Part shown: one piece after another, positions 26,426 to 35,610 of the stretch | How the letters are laid out: each line of letters begins with the position of its first letter | Numbering within the stretch: position 1 is the stretch's first letter | Assembly (NCBI GenBank): GCA_022706685.1 | Contig: JAKJCA010000001.1 | Span: 57,424 to 121,423, forward strand | From: Bacillota bacterium | Lineage (GTDB): Bacteria; Bacillota; Clostridia; Oscillospirales; Acutalibacteraceae | DNA: 64,000 nt | Reading direction: 5' to 3' | Notes under the pieces: model-generated | The model's database searches: none | The model's input: the letters and a program-made list of their open reading frames with translations, nothing else | Told to the model about the DNA's origin: nothing | Made by a program: the position numbers and the translations under genes

Positions 26426-27745
26426 TCACCCCGCTTTTCTGAACATTGCGAAGAAAAAACCGTCCGAATGGAATTGCTGCGGGAAAATTGTGACAAAACC
26501 GTTTTCGCAACATGTTTCCAGCGTCTTGCCGGCAGGCTTTTCGATGCTGTAACCCGGATTTTCCTGAAGGAAACGTTCGCATATATGCTCATTTTCAGCC
26601 GGATTCAGCGTGCAAGTCGAGTAAACAAGCAAGCCGCCCGGCTTGACATAGAGGGCCGAATTGCACAAGATAAAATACTGCAATTGCCTGAGATTGTCAA
26701 TGTTGCCCAGTGGTTTATAGCGTATCTCAGGTTTCTTGCGTATAGCCCCGAGGCCGGAACAAGGCACGTCGCAGAGCACTTCATCCGCCATGCCGACGGC
26801 GGCATCAAACACGGTGGAATCACCCTGCGCGCATTCGAGCGATTGCAAGCCCAGCCTCTCCGCGCCTTTTTTGACGAGGCCGACGCGCGAAGGGTGAATT
26901 TCGAACGCTTTCAGGACACCGGTGCCTTCCATGAGCTGCGCCAAGGTAAAGGACTTCCCTCCGGGAGCGGCGCACATATCGAAAACAATGTCGCCGCGGG
27001 CCGGGGCTATAGCTTCGCACAGTAATTGAGAAGATAAATCCTGCACATGATACAAGCCTTGTGAGAAGGCACTTGTCGCTGCGGGATTGACTGCCGGCTG
27101 AAGTTTCAAGACGTTGCCGCAAATATCGACTGTTTTCGTTTCGATTCCTTCCCGGGCTAATGCTTCCGAGAGGCGCGCCGTGTCACATCGAAGGGTATTC
27201 ACTCTGATATAGGTCGGTGCCTTCGAGTGAAATTCAGACAAGATGCCGTTGGCAGACTGCTCCCCATAAGCGCTGCAAAGCAGTTTGTACAAATCCTCCG
27301 GCACGGAATATTTCACTGACGCAAAAAGGGTCCCCTGTGACGGTTCCGGCAACCTCAATCCGTTTTTCGCGACTTTTCTTAAAACGGCGTTCATCAACGA
27401 GCAGGCGTATTCAAGGCGGTTGCGTCGTGCAAGTTCGACACTTTCGCAAACACAGGCGCTCGCAGGAATTCTGTCGAAATAAAGCAGCTGGCAGGCGCCG
27501 ATTCTGAGTATTGTCAAAACCTCAGGTTTCAGTTTTTCGATGGGCTTTTCCAGATAAAGCGAAAGATTGTAATCAATCGTAATAAGCCTCTCGAGCACCG
27601 TGCAGACAATCGCGGAGGCGAGAGCCTTGTCGCGGTTGTCATGAAACACTCCCCTCAGTTTTGCTTCGGTTATAAGGTTGGAATAAGCTCCCGAGCGCTC
27701 CATTCGGGTCAGTATTTCGAAGGCCGCCTGCCTGGCGTATGTCAT
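26426..27745 (-). CDS. rsmB: 16S rRNA (cytosine-967-C5)-methyltransferase RsmB
   Basis: Methylates C967 of 16S rRNA. The 439-residue product has an N-terminal NusB-like RNA-binding domain (MTYARQAAFEILTRME to about 140) and a C-terminal SAM methyltransferase with DMCAAPGGKSFTLAQL, the catalytic cysteine in DVPCSGLGAIRKKPEIRY and TCTLNPAENE. ATG 27745 has AGGAG upstream and fits the family start. It lies eight bases from the metallopeptidase stop, in the common def-fmt-peptidase-rsmB-rlmN-prpC-prkC order. Confidence 0.95.
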   Translation of the reverse strand: MTYARQAAFEILTRMERSGAYSNLITEAKLRGVFHDNRDKALASAIVCTVLERLITIDYNLSLYLEKPIEKLKPEVLTILRIGACQLLYFDRIPASACVCESVELARRNRLEYACSLMNAVLRKVAKNGLRLPEPSQGTLFASVKYSVPEDLYKLLCSAYGEQSANGILSEFHSKAPTYIRVNTLRCDTARLSEALAREGIETKTVDICGNVLKLQPAVNPAATSAFSQGLYHVQDLSSQLLCEAIAPARGDIVFDMCAAPGGKSFTLAQLMEGTGVLKAFEIHPSRVGLVKKGAERLGLQSLECAQGDSTVFDAAVGMADEVLCDVPCSGLGAIRKKPEIRYKPLGNIDNLRQLQYFILCNSALYVKPGGLLVYSTCTLNPAENEHICERFLQENPGYSIEKPAGKTLETCCENGFVTIFPQQFHSDGFFFAMFRKAG

Positions 27746-27752
27746 ACTTGTT

Positions 27753-28454
27753 TTATCTCCTGCCGCGGAATCGCAGCACCAGCCGCAACAGATTAGCCAG
27801 CGATACCGCCAAGGCCGCCACATAGGTCAAAGCCGCGGCGGCGAGCACTTTTTTCGCGCCGCCCTTCTCATCGTTCTCCAACAGCCCTCCCGCTTCAATG
27901 GCATCCAAAGCCCTTTTACTGGCGTTGAACTCGACAGGCAGCGTAACCAACTGGAATATGGCAACGAGCGAATATAAAATCAAGCCGATTGTAATGAGAG
28001 GTTCAAACCCCATTATAAAACCGATGAATGCCAGCGGAATACCCATGGCGGAGCCGATATTTGCGACAGGGAGAAACGCGTTGCGCAATTTAATGGGGCC
28101 GTAATTTTGCTGGTGCTGCACGGCGTGGCCTGCTTCATGGCAGGCAATTCCAATCGCCGCAACCGAAGTGCTGTCATAAACCCCCTGAGAAAGGCCGATA
28201 ACGCCGGTTCTCGGATCGAAATGGTCGCTGAGCGTACCGGCTACCGGGACGATCCCGACATTGCCGACGCCATGCATCGCGAGCACCTGCGCGGCTGCCT
28301 GTGCTCCGGTTATGCCCCTGGCGTTATAGACAAGAGACATTTTTCTATATGTTGACTTTAAGTAAAATTGGACAGCCAGCGACAGAATAAAGGCCGGGAT
28401 GACGAGTATCAGAAAATAGATATCATAGCCCATGAGCATACCCATTGCACCCAT
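27753..28454 (-). CDS. Zinc metallopeptidase, YugP family
   Basis: Membrane protease-like protein of the YugP/DUF2227-type family that neighbours fmt and rsmB in many Clostridia. Of 233 residues, a membrane segment covers about 10-32, HEAGHA (106-111) is the zinc site, and further membrane segments lie at about 125-175 and near the C-terminus, which ends RFRGRR. ATG 28454 has AGGAGG nine bases upstream. The gene ends eight bases before rsmB and starts one base after the fmt stop. The substrate is unknown. Confidence 0.88.
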   Translation of the reverse strand: MGAMGMLMGYDIYFLILVIPAFILSLAVQFYLKSTYRKMSLVYNARGITGAQAAAQVLAMHGVGNVGIVPVAGTLSDHFDPRTGVIGLSQGVYDSTSVAAIGIACHEAGHAVQHQQNYGPIKLRNAFLPVANIGSAMGIPLAFIGFIMGFEPLITIGLILYSLVAIFQLVTLPVEFNASKRALDAIEAGGLLENDEKGGAKKVLAAAALTYVAALAVSLANLLRLVLRFRGRR

Positions 28455-28455
28455 A

Positions 28456-29415
28456 TCAACAACCTCCTTGATTTTTTTCGGCACGGTTATCAAACCTTGT
28501 GCCTGTTGTCATTCTGCTGCCTTTCAGAAAATCGCGCGCCGGTAATACTTTTTTACCCGGAGTTTGGATACGCAGGATTTCTAAAGCCGTATTCCCTCCG
28601 CATGCTACAATCAGCCGCTGTCCGGCTTCCAGCACCTGGCCGGGTTGGGCATGCACTGAATCTTCGATAACAGCGCTCGCGTGAACTTTATAATCAGTGC
28701 CGCCGCATCGCGCTATTGCGGTCAAATAAGGGTAAACTCCTCTGATAAGATTATGGATCTCCAATGCGGCAGCATTCCAGTCGATAAGGCACTGTTCCCT
28801 TGTGATCATCGGCGCATAAGTCGAGAGTGAATGATCCTGTGAAACGGCGCATAAACGGCTGGCGGAAACAGCCTGCAAAGTATCGACGATTAATCCGGCC
28901 GCAAGCGAAGCCAGCCGCCCTGTCAATTCGCCGGCGTTCTCGTCGCAGCCGATTTCCGTAACGGCCTTGAAAAGCATATCGCCCGTGTCGAGCCCTTTGT
29001 CCATCTGCATGGCCGTGACGCCGCTGATGCGTTCGCCGCGGATGATCGCGTTTTGAACCGGCGCCGACCCCCTGTAACGCGGAAGCAGCGAGGCGTGCAG
29101 ATTGATGCAGCCGTAACGCGGTAGTTTCAGCAGATTTTCGGGCAGTATTTTCCCGTAGGCGGCGACGACGATCACATCCGGCCGCATGCGGTTGATGGCT
29201 TGATAAACTGTATCATCTTTCAGCGTTTCCGGCTGAAATACCGCTATCTTGTGTCTCTCGGCCTCGATTTTTACGGGCGGTTTGGACGGTTCATAACCTC
29301 TGCCTTTCGGACGGTCCGGCTGTGTGAAAACCGCCTCGACATCATGCCCGGCATCAAGCAGCGAATCCAGTACCGCTACGGCAAAATCGGGCGTCCCCAT
29401 AAATACAGTCTTGAT
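28456..29415 (-). CDS. fmt: Methionyl-tRNA formyltransferase, probable ATC start
   Basis: Formylates initiator Met-tRNA using 10-formyltetrahydrofolate. The product shows MGTPDFAVAVLDSLL, the catalytic segment INLHASLLPRYRGSAPVQ with its Asn/His and the Asp of MDKGLDTGDM, and a C-terminal OB domain. The first ATG in frame (29400) is the Met of MGTPDF, which in the family is residue 6; starting there would remove the first beta strand. ATC at 29415 lies seven bases after GGGGAG and gives the normal xKTVFMGTPDF. I annotate 29415 with that caveat. It follows def by 12 bases, as expected for this functional pair. Confidence 0.88.
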   Translation of the reverse strand: MKTVFMGTPDFAVAVLDSLLDAGHDVEAVFTQPDRPKGRGYEPSKPPVKIEAERHKIAVFQPETLKDDTVYQAINRMRPDVIVVAAYGKILPENLLKLPRYGCINLHASLLPRYRGSAPVQNAIIRGERISGVTAMQMDKGLDTGDMLFKAVTEIGCDENAGELTGRLASLAAGLIVDTLQAVSASRLCAVSQDHSLSTYAPMITREQCLIDWNAAALEIHNLIRGVYPYLTAIARCGGTDYKVHASAVIEDSVHAQPGQVLEAGQRLIVACGGNTALEILRIQTPGKKVLPARDFLKGSRMTTGTRFDNRAEKNQGGC

Positions 29416-29428
29416 CTTGCTTCTCCCC
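29413..29428 (-). promoter_or_regulatory. Ribosome binding site and ATC start of fmt
   Basis: GGGGAGA (29422-29428) begins at the last base of the def stop codon and is followed at normal spacing by ATC (29413-29415). No ATG, GTG or TTG occurs in the fmt frame between the def stop and ATG 29400, and 29400 itself lacks a Shine-Dalgarno sequence at usable distance. Confidence 0.5.
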
Positions 29429-29886
29429 TATTCTTCCTCGGGAATGCGGCGGATAATCCGCTCTGTAAACAGGATTCCGTCAAGATGGTCGATTTCATGA
29501 CAGAAGCAGCGGGCTCGCAGGCCCTCGGCTTTATAGATATGCCACTTTCCTTTTCTATCCTGCGCTTTGACCTTTACAACAGCCGGCCTTGAGGTAATGC
29601 CGTATTCGCCGGGGACCGAAAGGCAGCCTTCTCCCTCTTCCTGTACTCCTTCCCGGTAAATCAGCAGCGGGTTGACCATATCGATCACACCGTTCTCTGT
29701 CTCCGCGACAAAGGCCCGTTTCAATACGCCGACCTGAACCGCGGCGAGTCCGGCGCCGTTTTCCGCCCTCATGGTATCAGCCATATCGTCCAGCAGCATG
29801 GCAAGACGGGCGTCGAACCGATCGACCTCTCTGCTTTTTTTCAGCAGCAGGTCGTCGCCTTTTTTTAATATATTTCTGATGGCCAT
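29428..29886 (-). CDS. def: Peptide deformylase
   Basis: Iron/zinc enzyme that removes the formyl group from nascent N-terminal methionine. All three motifs are present in the 152-residue product: GAGLAAVQVG (motif 1), EGCLSVPG (motif 2, metal Cys) and HEIDHLDG (motif 3, two metal His and the catalytic Glu). ATG 29886 has AGGAGT upstream. It sits between priA and fmt as in many Firmicutes. Confidence 0.96.
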   Translation of the reverse strand: MAIRNILKKGDDLLLKKSREVDRFDARLAMLLDDMADTMRAENGAGLAAVQVGVLKRAFVAETENGVIDMVNPLLIYREGVQEEGEGCLSVPGEYGITSRPAVVKVKAQDRKGKWHIYKAEGLRARCFCHEIDHLDGILFTERIIRRIPEEE

Positions 29887-29916
29887 TCTCGGAGAACTCC
29901 TTATGTTAATAAATAA

Positions 29917-32370
29917 TTATAACATACTCTTTGGATTCATGTCAGCAAAAACCGTGACGGCCGAAAAAGTCCGCATCGTCGAAACATTCAATATCAGCTG
30001 CCGCACCATATCGCGCAGCGGCTGGTTGTTTTTGCATTTGATGAGCAAGCGGTACCTGTATTGGTTGCTGACCTTCCCAACACGCGCAGGCATCGGCCCC
30101 AAAACGATGATGCCGCCTCTCAGGCGTGCGGACTCGATTTTTAATTGCTCGAAATAAGTTTGGGCGGCGGCTTTTACCGCCGCTTCTTCCGCTCCCGAAA
30201 AACAAACGGCGCAAATATCGCAGAACGGAGGATAAATCAGCATTTTCCTGATTTTGATCTCTCTGTTATAAAAAGCTTCATAATCCTGTTTCGCCGCCAT
30301 AGCGATGATTTCGTTTTGCGGATTCATCGTCTGAATAATCGCTTTTCCTGCAAATTTTCCCCTGCCCGATCTGCCGACCACTTGTGTCAGAAGGGAGAAT
30401 ACCGTCTCCAGGCTCCTGAAATCATCGTTATTCAGCTGCTGGTCTACCGATATAACGCCTGCCAGTGTTACGTTTTCGAAGTCAAAACCTTTCGCGACCA
30501 TTTGCGTGCCGAGGAGAATATCGTATTCGCCCGCCGCAAACCGCGATAGTTTGTCTTCATGAGAAAATCGTGATACGGTTGAATCCGTATCCATGCGCAG
30601 CACTCTCGCTTCTGGCAGACTGCTGCGAATATCCTCCTCAATTCTCTGTGTGCCGAAGCCCGAATAGCGTATAGCAGGATTTCCGCATTCGGGGCAGATG
30701 TCGGAATAAGGTTGCGAAAAACCGCAGTAATGGCACATCAGCCGGTTGTTGGCGCGATGGTAGGTCAGGGAAATGCTGCATGAAGGGCAGGTTACGACAT
30801 GCCTGCATTGACGGCAGGCGGCGAAAGTATGATATCCGCGTCTGTTAATCAGCAGAATACACTGCCTTCCCGCTTCGAGATTCTCCTTCATTTCCTCTAA
30901 AAGCGGCGTGCTGATTTCGGAATTCGGGCGAATATTGCTGTCGTCAAGCATATCGACCGTCACCACATCCGGTAGATAGGCGTTACCGTATCTTTTAGTG
31001 AGTGTATTGAGTTGGTAGGTGCCTTTTTTTGCCGCGGCATAACTTTCGATGCTGGGTGTCGCGGAGGAAAGTACCAGCAGAGCGTTATGCTTCGCGCAGC
31101 GGAAACGAGCGACGTCCAGCGCGTTGTATCGCGGGCTTTTTTCGGACTTGTATGTATGCTCCTGTTCTTCATCCATGATAATAAGGCCGAGATTGCGAAA
31201 AGGCGCGAATACGGCGGATCTTGTCCCGACGGCGATTTTCGCCTGAGCGTTTTTGACGCGTTTCCATTCGTCCGCCCTTTCGCCGACCGGAAGAGCCGAG
31301 TGGAAAACCGCGATTTGACTGCCGTACCTTCTGCTGAATATCGTCAGCGCCTGCGGCGTCAGCGCGATTTCGGGAACCATGACAATCACGTCCCGGCCTT
31401 GGTCAAGCACCTCGTCAATGAGCCGAAGATAGACGCTTGTTTTCCCGCTGCCGGTCACGCCATACAGCAGAGAAGCCGCCGCCTGCCCTTTCGCCAAGAG
31501 GTTTTTCATGTTTTCAAGCGCGCGATTCTGTTCGTTGGTTAAAACAATCGGTTCCCGGCAACCCTCGTCCCGGTTTTGAGCGAAGCGGCTGCGGCTGATT
31601 GGCGTTTCAAAATACTCGATAATGCCCTTTTTTTCAAGGGCGGCAACAACGGCAGGCGTATAACCGGTAAAATAGCAGATTTCCTTAATGCTGGCCGCCC
31701 CTACATCCTCCAACAGGGAAACAATGGATTTCTGTTTTTTGGTCAGTTTCGGCTGCGCGCCTTTTTCCTGACCGCCCTCGTCAACAAGTCTCGCCATCCT
31801 CGCTGTTTGGTCGCCTACCTGTTGAACAGCGTCCACATTACGAAGCAAGAGACCTTTTTTATACAGCAGATTGAAAGCCGCGCAGTCGGGCGGCAAGCCG
31901 AGTGCGCGGCATACTTTGTCGGCTTTTACATAGTTGCCCTTTCGGGCGATAAATTCGAAAACAGCGCGTTCCTCGTCCGACAGTGGCAGAGTGTTATTTT
32001 CTTTTGCGGCAACGGCGTAACTGACGATTGTTTTCAGATTGATACCGGTCGGCAGGATGGCCTTTGCTGCTTCAAAATAGGTGCAGAACGTTCTGTCTTT
32101 CAGCCATTTGACCAGTTCAAGCATTTCCGCGTCAAGATAGGGTTTTTCATCCAGCACGCTGATAATGCGCTTCAGTTTTTTACCGGGCAGACCGGGCGCA
32201 TAACCCGTAATCAAGCCGACCCGGCTGCCGTTGCCCGCGCTGAAAGGCACGGTCACTCTGCAGCCGGGCAAAGCGGATGATTCGAGATGTTCGGGTACCG
32301 AATAACTGTATTCCCTGTCATAAGAATAATTTGCGTTATCCAACACCACAAAAACAACAGTGTCAGGCAC
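29917..32370 (-). CDS. priA: Primosomal replication restart helicase PriA
   Basis: 3'-5' helicase that recognises stalled forks and reloads the replisome. The 817-residue product has the N-terminal 3'BD domain, Walker A GVTGSGKTS, the DEEQEHTYKSE box (DEAH-like), two zinc-binding clusters within CRQCRHVVTCPSC and CHYCGFSQPYSDICPECG, and motif VI QVVGRSGRG. The start is GTG 32370, 11 bases after GGGAGG. The length is normal. Operon order rpoZ-priA-def-fmt is standard for Firmicutes. Confidence 0.96.
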   Translation of the reverse strand: MPDTVVFVVLDNANYSYDREYSYSVPEHLESSALPGCRVTVPFSAGNGSRVGLITGYAPGLPGKKLKRIISVLDEKPYLDAEMLELVKWLKDRTFCTYFEAAKAILPTGINLKTIVSYAVAAKENNTLPLSDEERAVFEFIARKGNYVKADKVCRALGLPPDCAAFNLLYKKGLLLRNVDAVQQVGDQTARMARLVDEGGQEKGAQPKLTKKQKSIVSLLEDVGAASIKEICYFTGYTPAVVAALEKKGIIEYFETPISRSRFAQNRDEGCREPIVLTNEQNRALENMKNLLAKGQAAASLLYGVTGSGKTSVYLRLIDEVLDQGRDVIVMVPEIALTPQALTIFSRRYGSQIAVFHSALPVGERADEWKRVKNAQAKIAVGTRSAVFAPFRNLGLIIMDEEQEHTYKSEKSPRYNALDVARFRCAKHNALLVLSSATPSIESYAAAKKGTYQLNTLTKRYGNAYLPDVVTVDMLDDSNIRPNSEISTPLLEEMKENLEAGRQCILLINRRGYHTFAACRQCRHVVTCPSCSISLTYHRANNRLMCHYCGFSQPYSDICPECGNPAIRYSGFGTQRIEEDIRSSLPEARVLRMDTDSTVSRFSHEDKLSRFAAGEYDILLGTQMVAKGFDFENVTLAGVISVDQQLNNDDFRSLETVFSLLTQVVGRSGRGKFAGKAIIQTMNPQNEIIAMAAKQDYEAFYNREIKIRKMLIYPPFCDICAVCFSGAEEAAVKAAAQTYFEQLKIESARLRGGIIVLGPMPARVGKVSNQYRYRLLIKCKNNQPLRDMVRQLILNVSTMRTFSAVTVFADMNPKSML

Positions 32371-32399
32371 TTTTCAGGATACCTCCCGAAACGCGAGGT

Positions 32400-32609
32400 T
32401 TAAATATTCCTGATTTCTTCGGGTTCGACAATGATATATTTGCCTTGAATGATTTCATCAATGGCCATGGTGACGGGTTTTTCGTCGAGGAGAATTTTTC
32501 TCTCCTCGGCTTCTTCCGCGATGGCGCGCGCGCGTTTTGCTACGGCGGTCACCAGGGAATAACGGCTGAGATGGTTGACAAGCACTTTTCTTAAATCGGG
32601 ATTAAGCAT
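32400..32609 (-). CDS. rpoZ: RNA polymerase omega subunit
   Basis: Small subunit that helps fold and assemble the beta' subunit. The 69-residue product has the omega pattern SRYSLVTAVAKRARAIAEE and the C-terminal KPVTMAIDEIIQGKY. ATG 32609 has GAGG at nine bases and overlaps the gmk stop by eight bases. The gene lies in the classic gmk-rpoZ-priA order. Confidence 0.94.
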   Translation of the reverse strand: MLNPDLRKVLVNHLSRYSLVTAVAKRARAIAEEAEERKILLDEKPVTMAIDEIIQGKYIIVEPEEIRNI

Positions 32610-33213
32610 CTTTGATTACCTCGCAAATAATTTCTTTCATTCTCGATGTCCTGAGTTTCTCGGCCTTGATAATGGAATATATGTTGTCGACGGCTTCGTC
32701 TAGTTCGTCGTTAATGACAAAATAATCATACAGCGAACACTGTTCGATTTCAAATGCTGCGATGGAAAGCCTGCGGGCGACTTCATCGGGATCCTCCGTT
32801 TCTCTGCTTTTCAGCCTTTGTTCGAGAATCGCCATGGATGGCGGCATCAAGAACACGCTGACAGAGTCGGGATACATCTCTCTGATTTTTTGCGCTCCCT
32901 GAACTTCTATTTTCAGCACAACGGTTTTACCCGAGGAAAGCCACTGGTCGACAGGGGCTTTCGGCGTTCCGTAGTAATTGCCGCCATAGACGGCATATTC
33001 AAGCATTTGGCCGGTCTCAATCTTTTTTTTGAAATAGTCTTCCGTGACAAAGTAATAGGACTTGCCGTCGATTTCCCATTCGCGGGGCTTCCGCGTTGTC
33101 ATCGAAACGGATACGACTATTTGCGGATCTTTTTGAGCCAGCCTCGATAGGATGGAATCTTTGCCCGAGCCGGACGGACCCGAGAGAACCGTAAGGATGC
33201 CTTTATGATTCAT
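32602..33213 (-). CDS. gmk: Guanylate kinase
   Basis: Phosphorylates GMP to GDP with ATP. The 203-residue product has the P-loop [10 protein letters not shown], the GMP-binding segment [20 protein letters not shown] and the Lys/Arg-rich lid. I preferred ATG 33213 ([10 protein letters not shown]) because AGGAGG ends six bases before it; ATG 33219 would overlap that site. The start overlaps the remA 3' end by 11 bases. Confidence 0.95.
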   Translation of the reverse strand: MNHKGILTVLSGPSGSGKDSILSRLAQKDPQIVVSVSMTTRKPREWEIDGKSYYFVTEDYFKKKIETGQMLEYAVYGGNYYGTPKAPVDQWLSSGKTVVLKIEVQGAQKIREMYPDSVSVFLMPPSMAILEQRLKSRETEDPDEVARRLSIAAFEIEQCSLYDYFVINDELDEAVDNIYSIIKAEKLRTSRMKEIICEVIKDA

Positions 33214-33481
33214 TGGCATCCTCCTCTTCCGCGTCCATTCCGCTATCTTCTTCGTTGAGCCTGTTGGCGACCGTTTCGCTTTGCAGATAGGTCAGGATCA
33301 CATGGTCGCTGTCGGTAATAATAACGGCCCTGGTCCGGCGGCCGTGTGTGGCGTCGATCAGGGCGCCTTTTTCCTTGCAATCCTGGATGATTCTTTTGAT
33401 GGGCGCGGATTCCGGGCTAACAATGGCCACCAGTCTGTTCGCATTCACCATGTTGCCGAATCCGATGTTAATGAGTTTCAT
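33203..33481 (-). CDS. remA: RemA/DUF370 family DNA-binding regulator
   Basis: Small DNA-binding regulator; in Bacillus, RemA activates biofilm matrix operons and osmoprotection genes. The 92-residue product begins [30 protein letters not shown] and contains [16 protein letters not shown], both typical. Its C-terminal 20 residues are unusually acidic. ATG 33481 has GGGAGG upstream. The order yloC-remA-gmk-rpoZ is conserved in Firmicutes; control of matrix genes here is inference. Confidence 0.93.
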   Translation of the reverse strand: MKLINIGFGNMVNANRLVAIVSPESAPIKRIIQDCKEKGALIDATHGRRTRAVIITDSDHVILTYLQSETVANRLNEEDSGMDAEEEDANES

Positions 33482-33508
33482 CTCTTGCCTCCCGAAAATC
33501 TGCGCGGA

Positions 33509-34390
33509 TTACTCGATATTCTGCACCTGTTCGCGTATTTTTTCAATATCGGATTTGATATCGATCACCCGTCTTGAAATCTCCACATCCTGAGCTTTTG
33601 AGCCGATGGTATTAGCTTCTCTGTTAATCTCCTGAATAAGGAAGTCCAGCTTTCTGCCGACCGCCTCTCCGGACTCAAGCATATCGTGCAGCTGGCTGAT
33701 ATGGCTCCTGATTCTAACCGTTTCCTCCGCCACGGCAATTTTATCCGCGAAAATGGCCGCTTCGGTCAACAGCCGCTGCTCGTCAATCCTTGCGTCGCCT
33801 GTCAATTCCTTGATTCTTCTGACAAGTCTTTCGTTGTATTCGGCAATGGTCAAAGGAGATCTCTCCTCGATATAGGCGACATGATTCAATATGTCCGAGC
33901 ACCTGCGCAGGATATCTTTCTTCAGCTTGCCGCCTTCTTTGGCGCGCATGGCAAGAAAACTTTTCAACGCGTCTCGCGCCACCAATGCCACGCTTGACCA
34001 TACCATTTCTTCGTCAAGCGCGTGCCGCTTGACTGTAAATATGTCGCTGATTTTCGTAAAATCAGAAACCGTTATGTCATTTTTTAGATTATTCTCTTGC
34101 GCCAGGCGCGTAAACGCTTCGAGATATCCCTTGACAAGTGGCGCATTAAGGACGACTTGTGTTTGTTCCTCGCCTAAAAGGTCGATTTGAACGAAACATT
34201 CGACTTTGCCCCTGGCAATCTTTTCCTGCAAAAGATTTTTAAGCCGTTCGTCAAGAAATAGGAAGGATCGCGGCAGTTTGGATGTGTATTCAAAATAGCG
34301 GTGGTTGACACTCTTGATTTCAACCGTGATATCCATCCCGGATATGTTTGCGGCGGCTGTGCCGTAACCGGTCATACTGCTGATGGTCAT
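33509..34390 (-). CDS. YicC/YloC family endoribonuclease
   Basis: A 293-residue member of the YicC family, shown to be an RNase in E. coli and Bacillus. It begins MTISSMTGYGTAAA, the family signature start, and has the N-terminal YicC domain (about 1-155) and the C-terminal DUF1732 domain ending VISRRVIDIKSDIEKIREQ. ATG 34390 overlaps the stop of the pseudouridine synthase gene by four bases. The RNA target is unknown. Confidence 0.92.
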   Translation of the reverse strand: MTISSMTGYGTAAANISGMDITVEIKSVNHRYFEYTSKLPRSFLFLDERLKNLLQEKIARGKVECFVQIDLLGEEQTQVVLNAPLVKGYLEAFTRLAQENNLKNDITVSDFTKISDIFTVKRHALDEEMVWSSVALVARDALKSFLAMRAKEGGKLKKDILRRCSDILNHVAYIEERSPLTIAEYNERLVRRIKELTGDARIDEQRLLTEAAIFADKIAVAEETVRIRSHISQLHDMLESGEAVGRKLDFLIQEINREANTIGSKAQDVEISRRVIDIKSDIEKIREQVQNIE

Positions 34391-35157
34391 TTTCTTCTCT
34401 CCGGAATCCTATGATTGCTCGTTTTTCTGCCGTCCGCCGATGCCTTTTTCAGCTTTTCGACTTCTTCCGGGGTTAAATCGCGCCAATCCCCTGTCTGCAG
34501 CATCCCGAGTTTTACGCCTGCTATTGAAATCCGCTTCAGCCTCGCAACTTCAAGGTCTATCGCTTCGCACATTTTTCTGATTTGACGGTTTCTGCCCTCG
34601 GTCAACGTCACTAATAAAACAGCCCTGCCGGGCTGTGAGGCCGTCAATTCGATATTGTCAGCCTGCGCACGCCTGCCTTCAATTTCAACGCCTGTTTGCA
34701 GCGCGGCTAATTGTTCGTCTGTGATCCCCGGTTTGACCGTCACCCTGTACACTTTGGGCACACGGGAGGACGGATGCGTCAAATCGTAAGAAAAGGCCCC
34801 ATCATTGGTCAGCAGTAAAAGCCCTTCCGAATCTTTATCCAGCCTTCCGACGGGAAACAGGCGCTGCCCCGCTTCGCCTAAAAGATCCGTCACGCACTTG
34901 CGTCCGAATTCGTCGCTGAGTGTTGTGACATATCCGCGCGGTTTATTAAGCATAATATAACGCAGCGCGGTTTCCGGCTTGATTTTCTTGCCGTCCAGGG
35001 ATACGGTATCGACACCCGGAATGACCTGCGCGCCGATTTGGGCGCGCTGACCGTTGATTTTGACACGTCCCTGTGTGATAAGTGTTTCTGCTTTGCGCCG
35101 CGAGGAAATTCCGCATTCGGCAATATATTTCTGAAGCCTGATTTTTTTAGGACTCAA
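34387..35157 (-). CDS. rluB: Pseudouridine synthase, RluB/RsuA family
   Basis: Isomerises a uridine in rRNA, most likely U2605 of 23S rRNA. The 256-residue product has an N-terminal S4 RNA-binding domain (LQKYIAECGISSRRKAETLI), the catalytic segment FPVGRLDKDSEGLLLLTNDG with its Asp, and the C-terminal ALEGRNRQIRKM-like motif (TLTEGRNRQIRKM). The start is TTG 35157, six bases after GAGG. RluB versus RsuA cannot be settled from sequence, but in Firmicutes the copy beside scpAB is RluB. Confidence 0.93.
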   Translation of the reverse strand: MSPKKIRLQKYIAECGISSRRKAETLITQGRVKINGQRAQIGAQVIPGVDTVSLDGKKIKPETALRYIMLNKPRGYVTTLSDEFGRKCVTDLLGEAGQRLFPVGRLDKDSEGLLLLTNDGAFSYDLTHPSSRVPKVYRVTVKPGITDEQLAALQTGVEIEGRRAQADNIELTASQPGRAVLLVTLTEGRNRQIRKMCEAIDLEVARLKRISIAGVKLGMLQTGDWRDLTPEEVEKLKKASADGRKTSNHRIPERRK

Positions 35158-35206
35158 AAGGCGCCTCTTTCATCCGGTGCAGCCAAAACGGATCGTTCAA
35201 CGGATT

Positions 35207-35608
35207 TTAGGCTTCGTCGGCTGCACCTTTTTGCTTGTCTTTGACGAGTTTATTGACAACGTCCGTCAGTTTATCAACCACTTCGGGCACCATGCCGATA
35301 ATTCTTTCGGCAGAGGTATCGCCGGAAGAGATATGCTTAATGGTAACGTCTCCGTTGTTGACAATCAGAAAAGCGACCGGCGTAATCGTGATTCCGGCTC
35401 CTCCGCCCCCGCCGAACAGTTCGGCATTCGATCTGCTCGGGAAATCCGAACCGCCCGAGGCAAAGCCGTAAGTGACTTTTGAAACGGGGATTACCGATAT
35501 CCCGTTTCCGACATCAACGGCGTTGCCGATAATGGTGCTGACATCGACCAAATCCCTTATTTTTTCGATGGCCGTACCGAGAATGCCCGAAGCTGACTGT
35601 TCCTTCAT
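35207..35608 (-). CDS. gerW: GerW (YtfJ) family spore protein
   Basis: A 133-residue member of the YtfJ/GerW family, needed for germination in Bacillus. It has the long central GGSDFPSRSNAELFGGGGGAG run and the pattern TITPVAFLIVNNGDV. It lies next to a YtfI-like gene, the pairing seen in spore formers. ATG 35608 has AGGGG upstream. By family knowledge this points to a sporulating host, though homologues occur in some non-sporing species. Confidence 0.9.
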   Translation of the reverse strand: MKEQSASGILGTAIEKIRDLVDVSTIIGNAVDVGNGISVIPVSKVTYGFASGGSDFPSRSNAELFGGGGGAGITITPVAFLIVNNGDVTIKHISSGDTSAERIIGMVPEVVDKLTDVVNKLVKDKQKGAADEA

Positions 35609-35610
35609 CT

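Noticed and set aside
26421..26592. A 57-codon extension of rlmN
   Set aside because: It overlaps rsmB in another frame and lacks similarity to RlmN; the ATG at 26421 has a ribosome site.
31576..32280. A 234-codon plus-strand frame opposite priA
   Set aside because: priA is intact on the minus strand; the shadow has no start signal.
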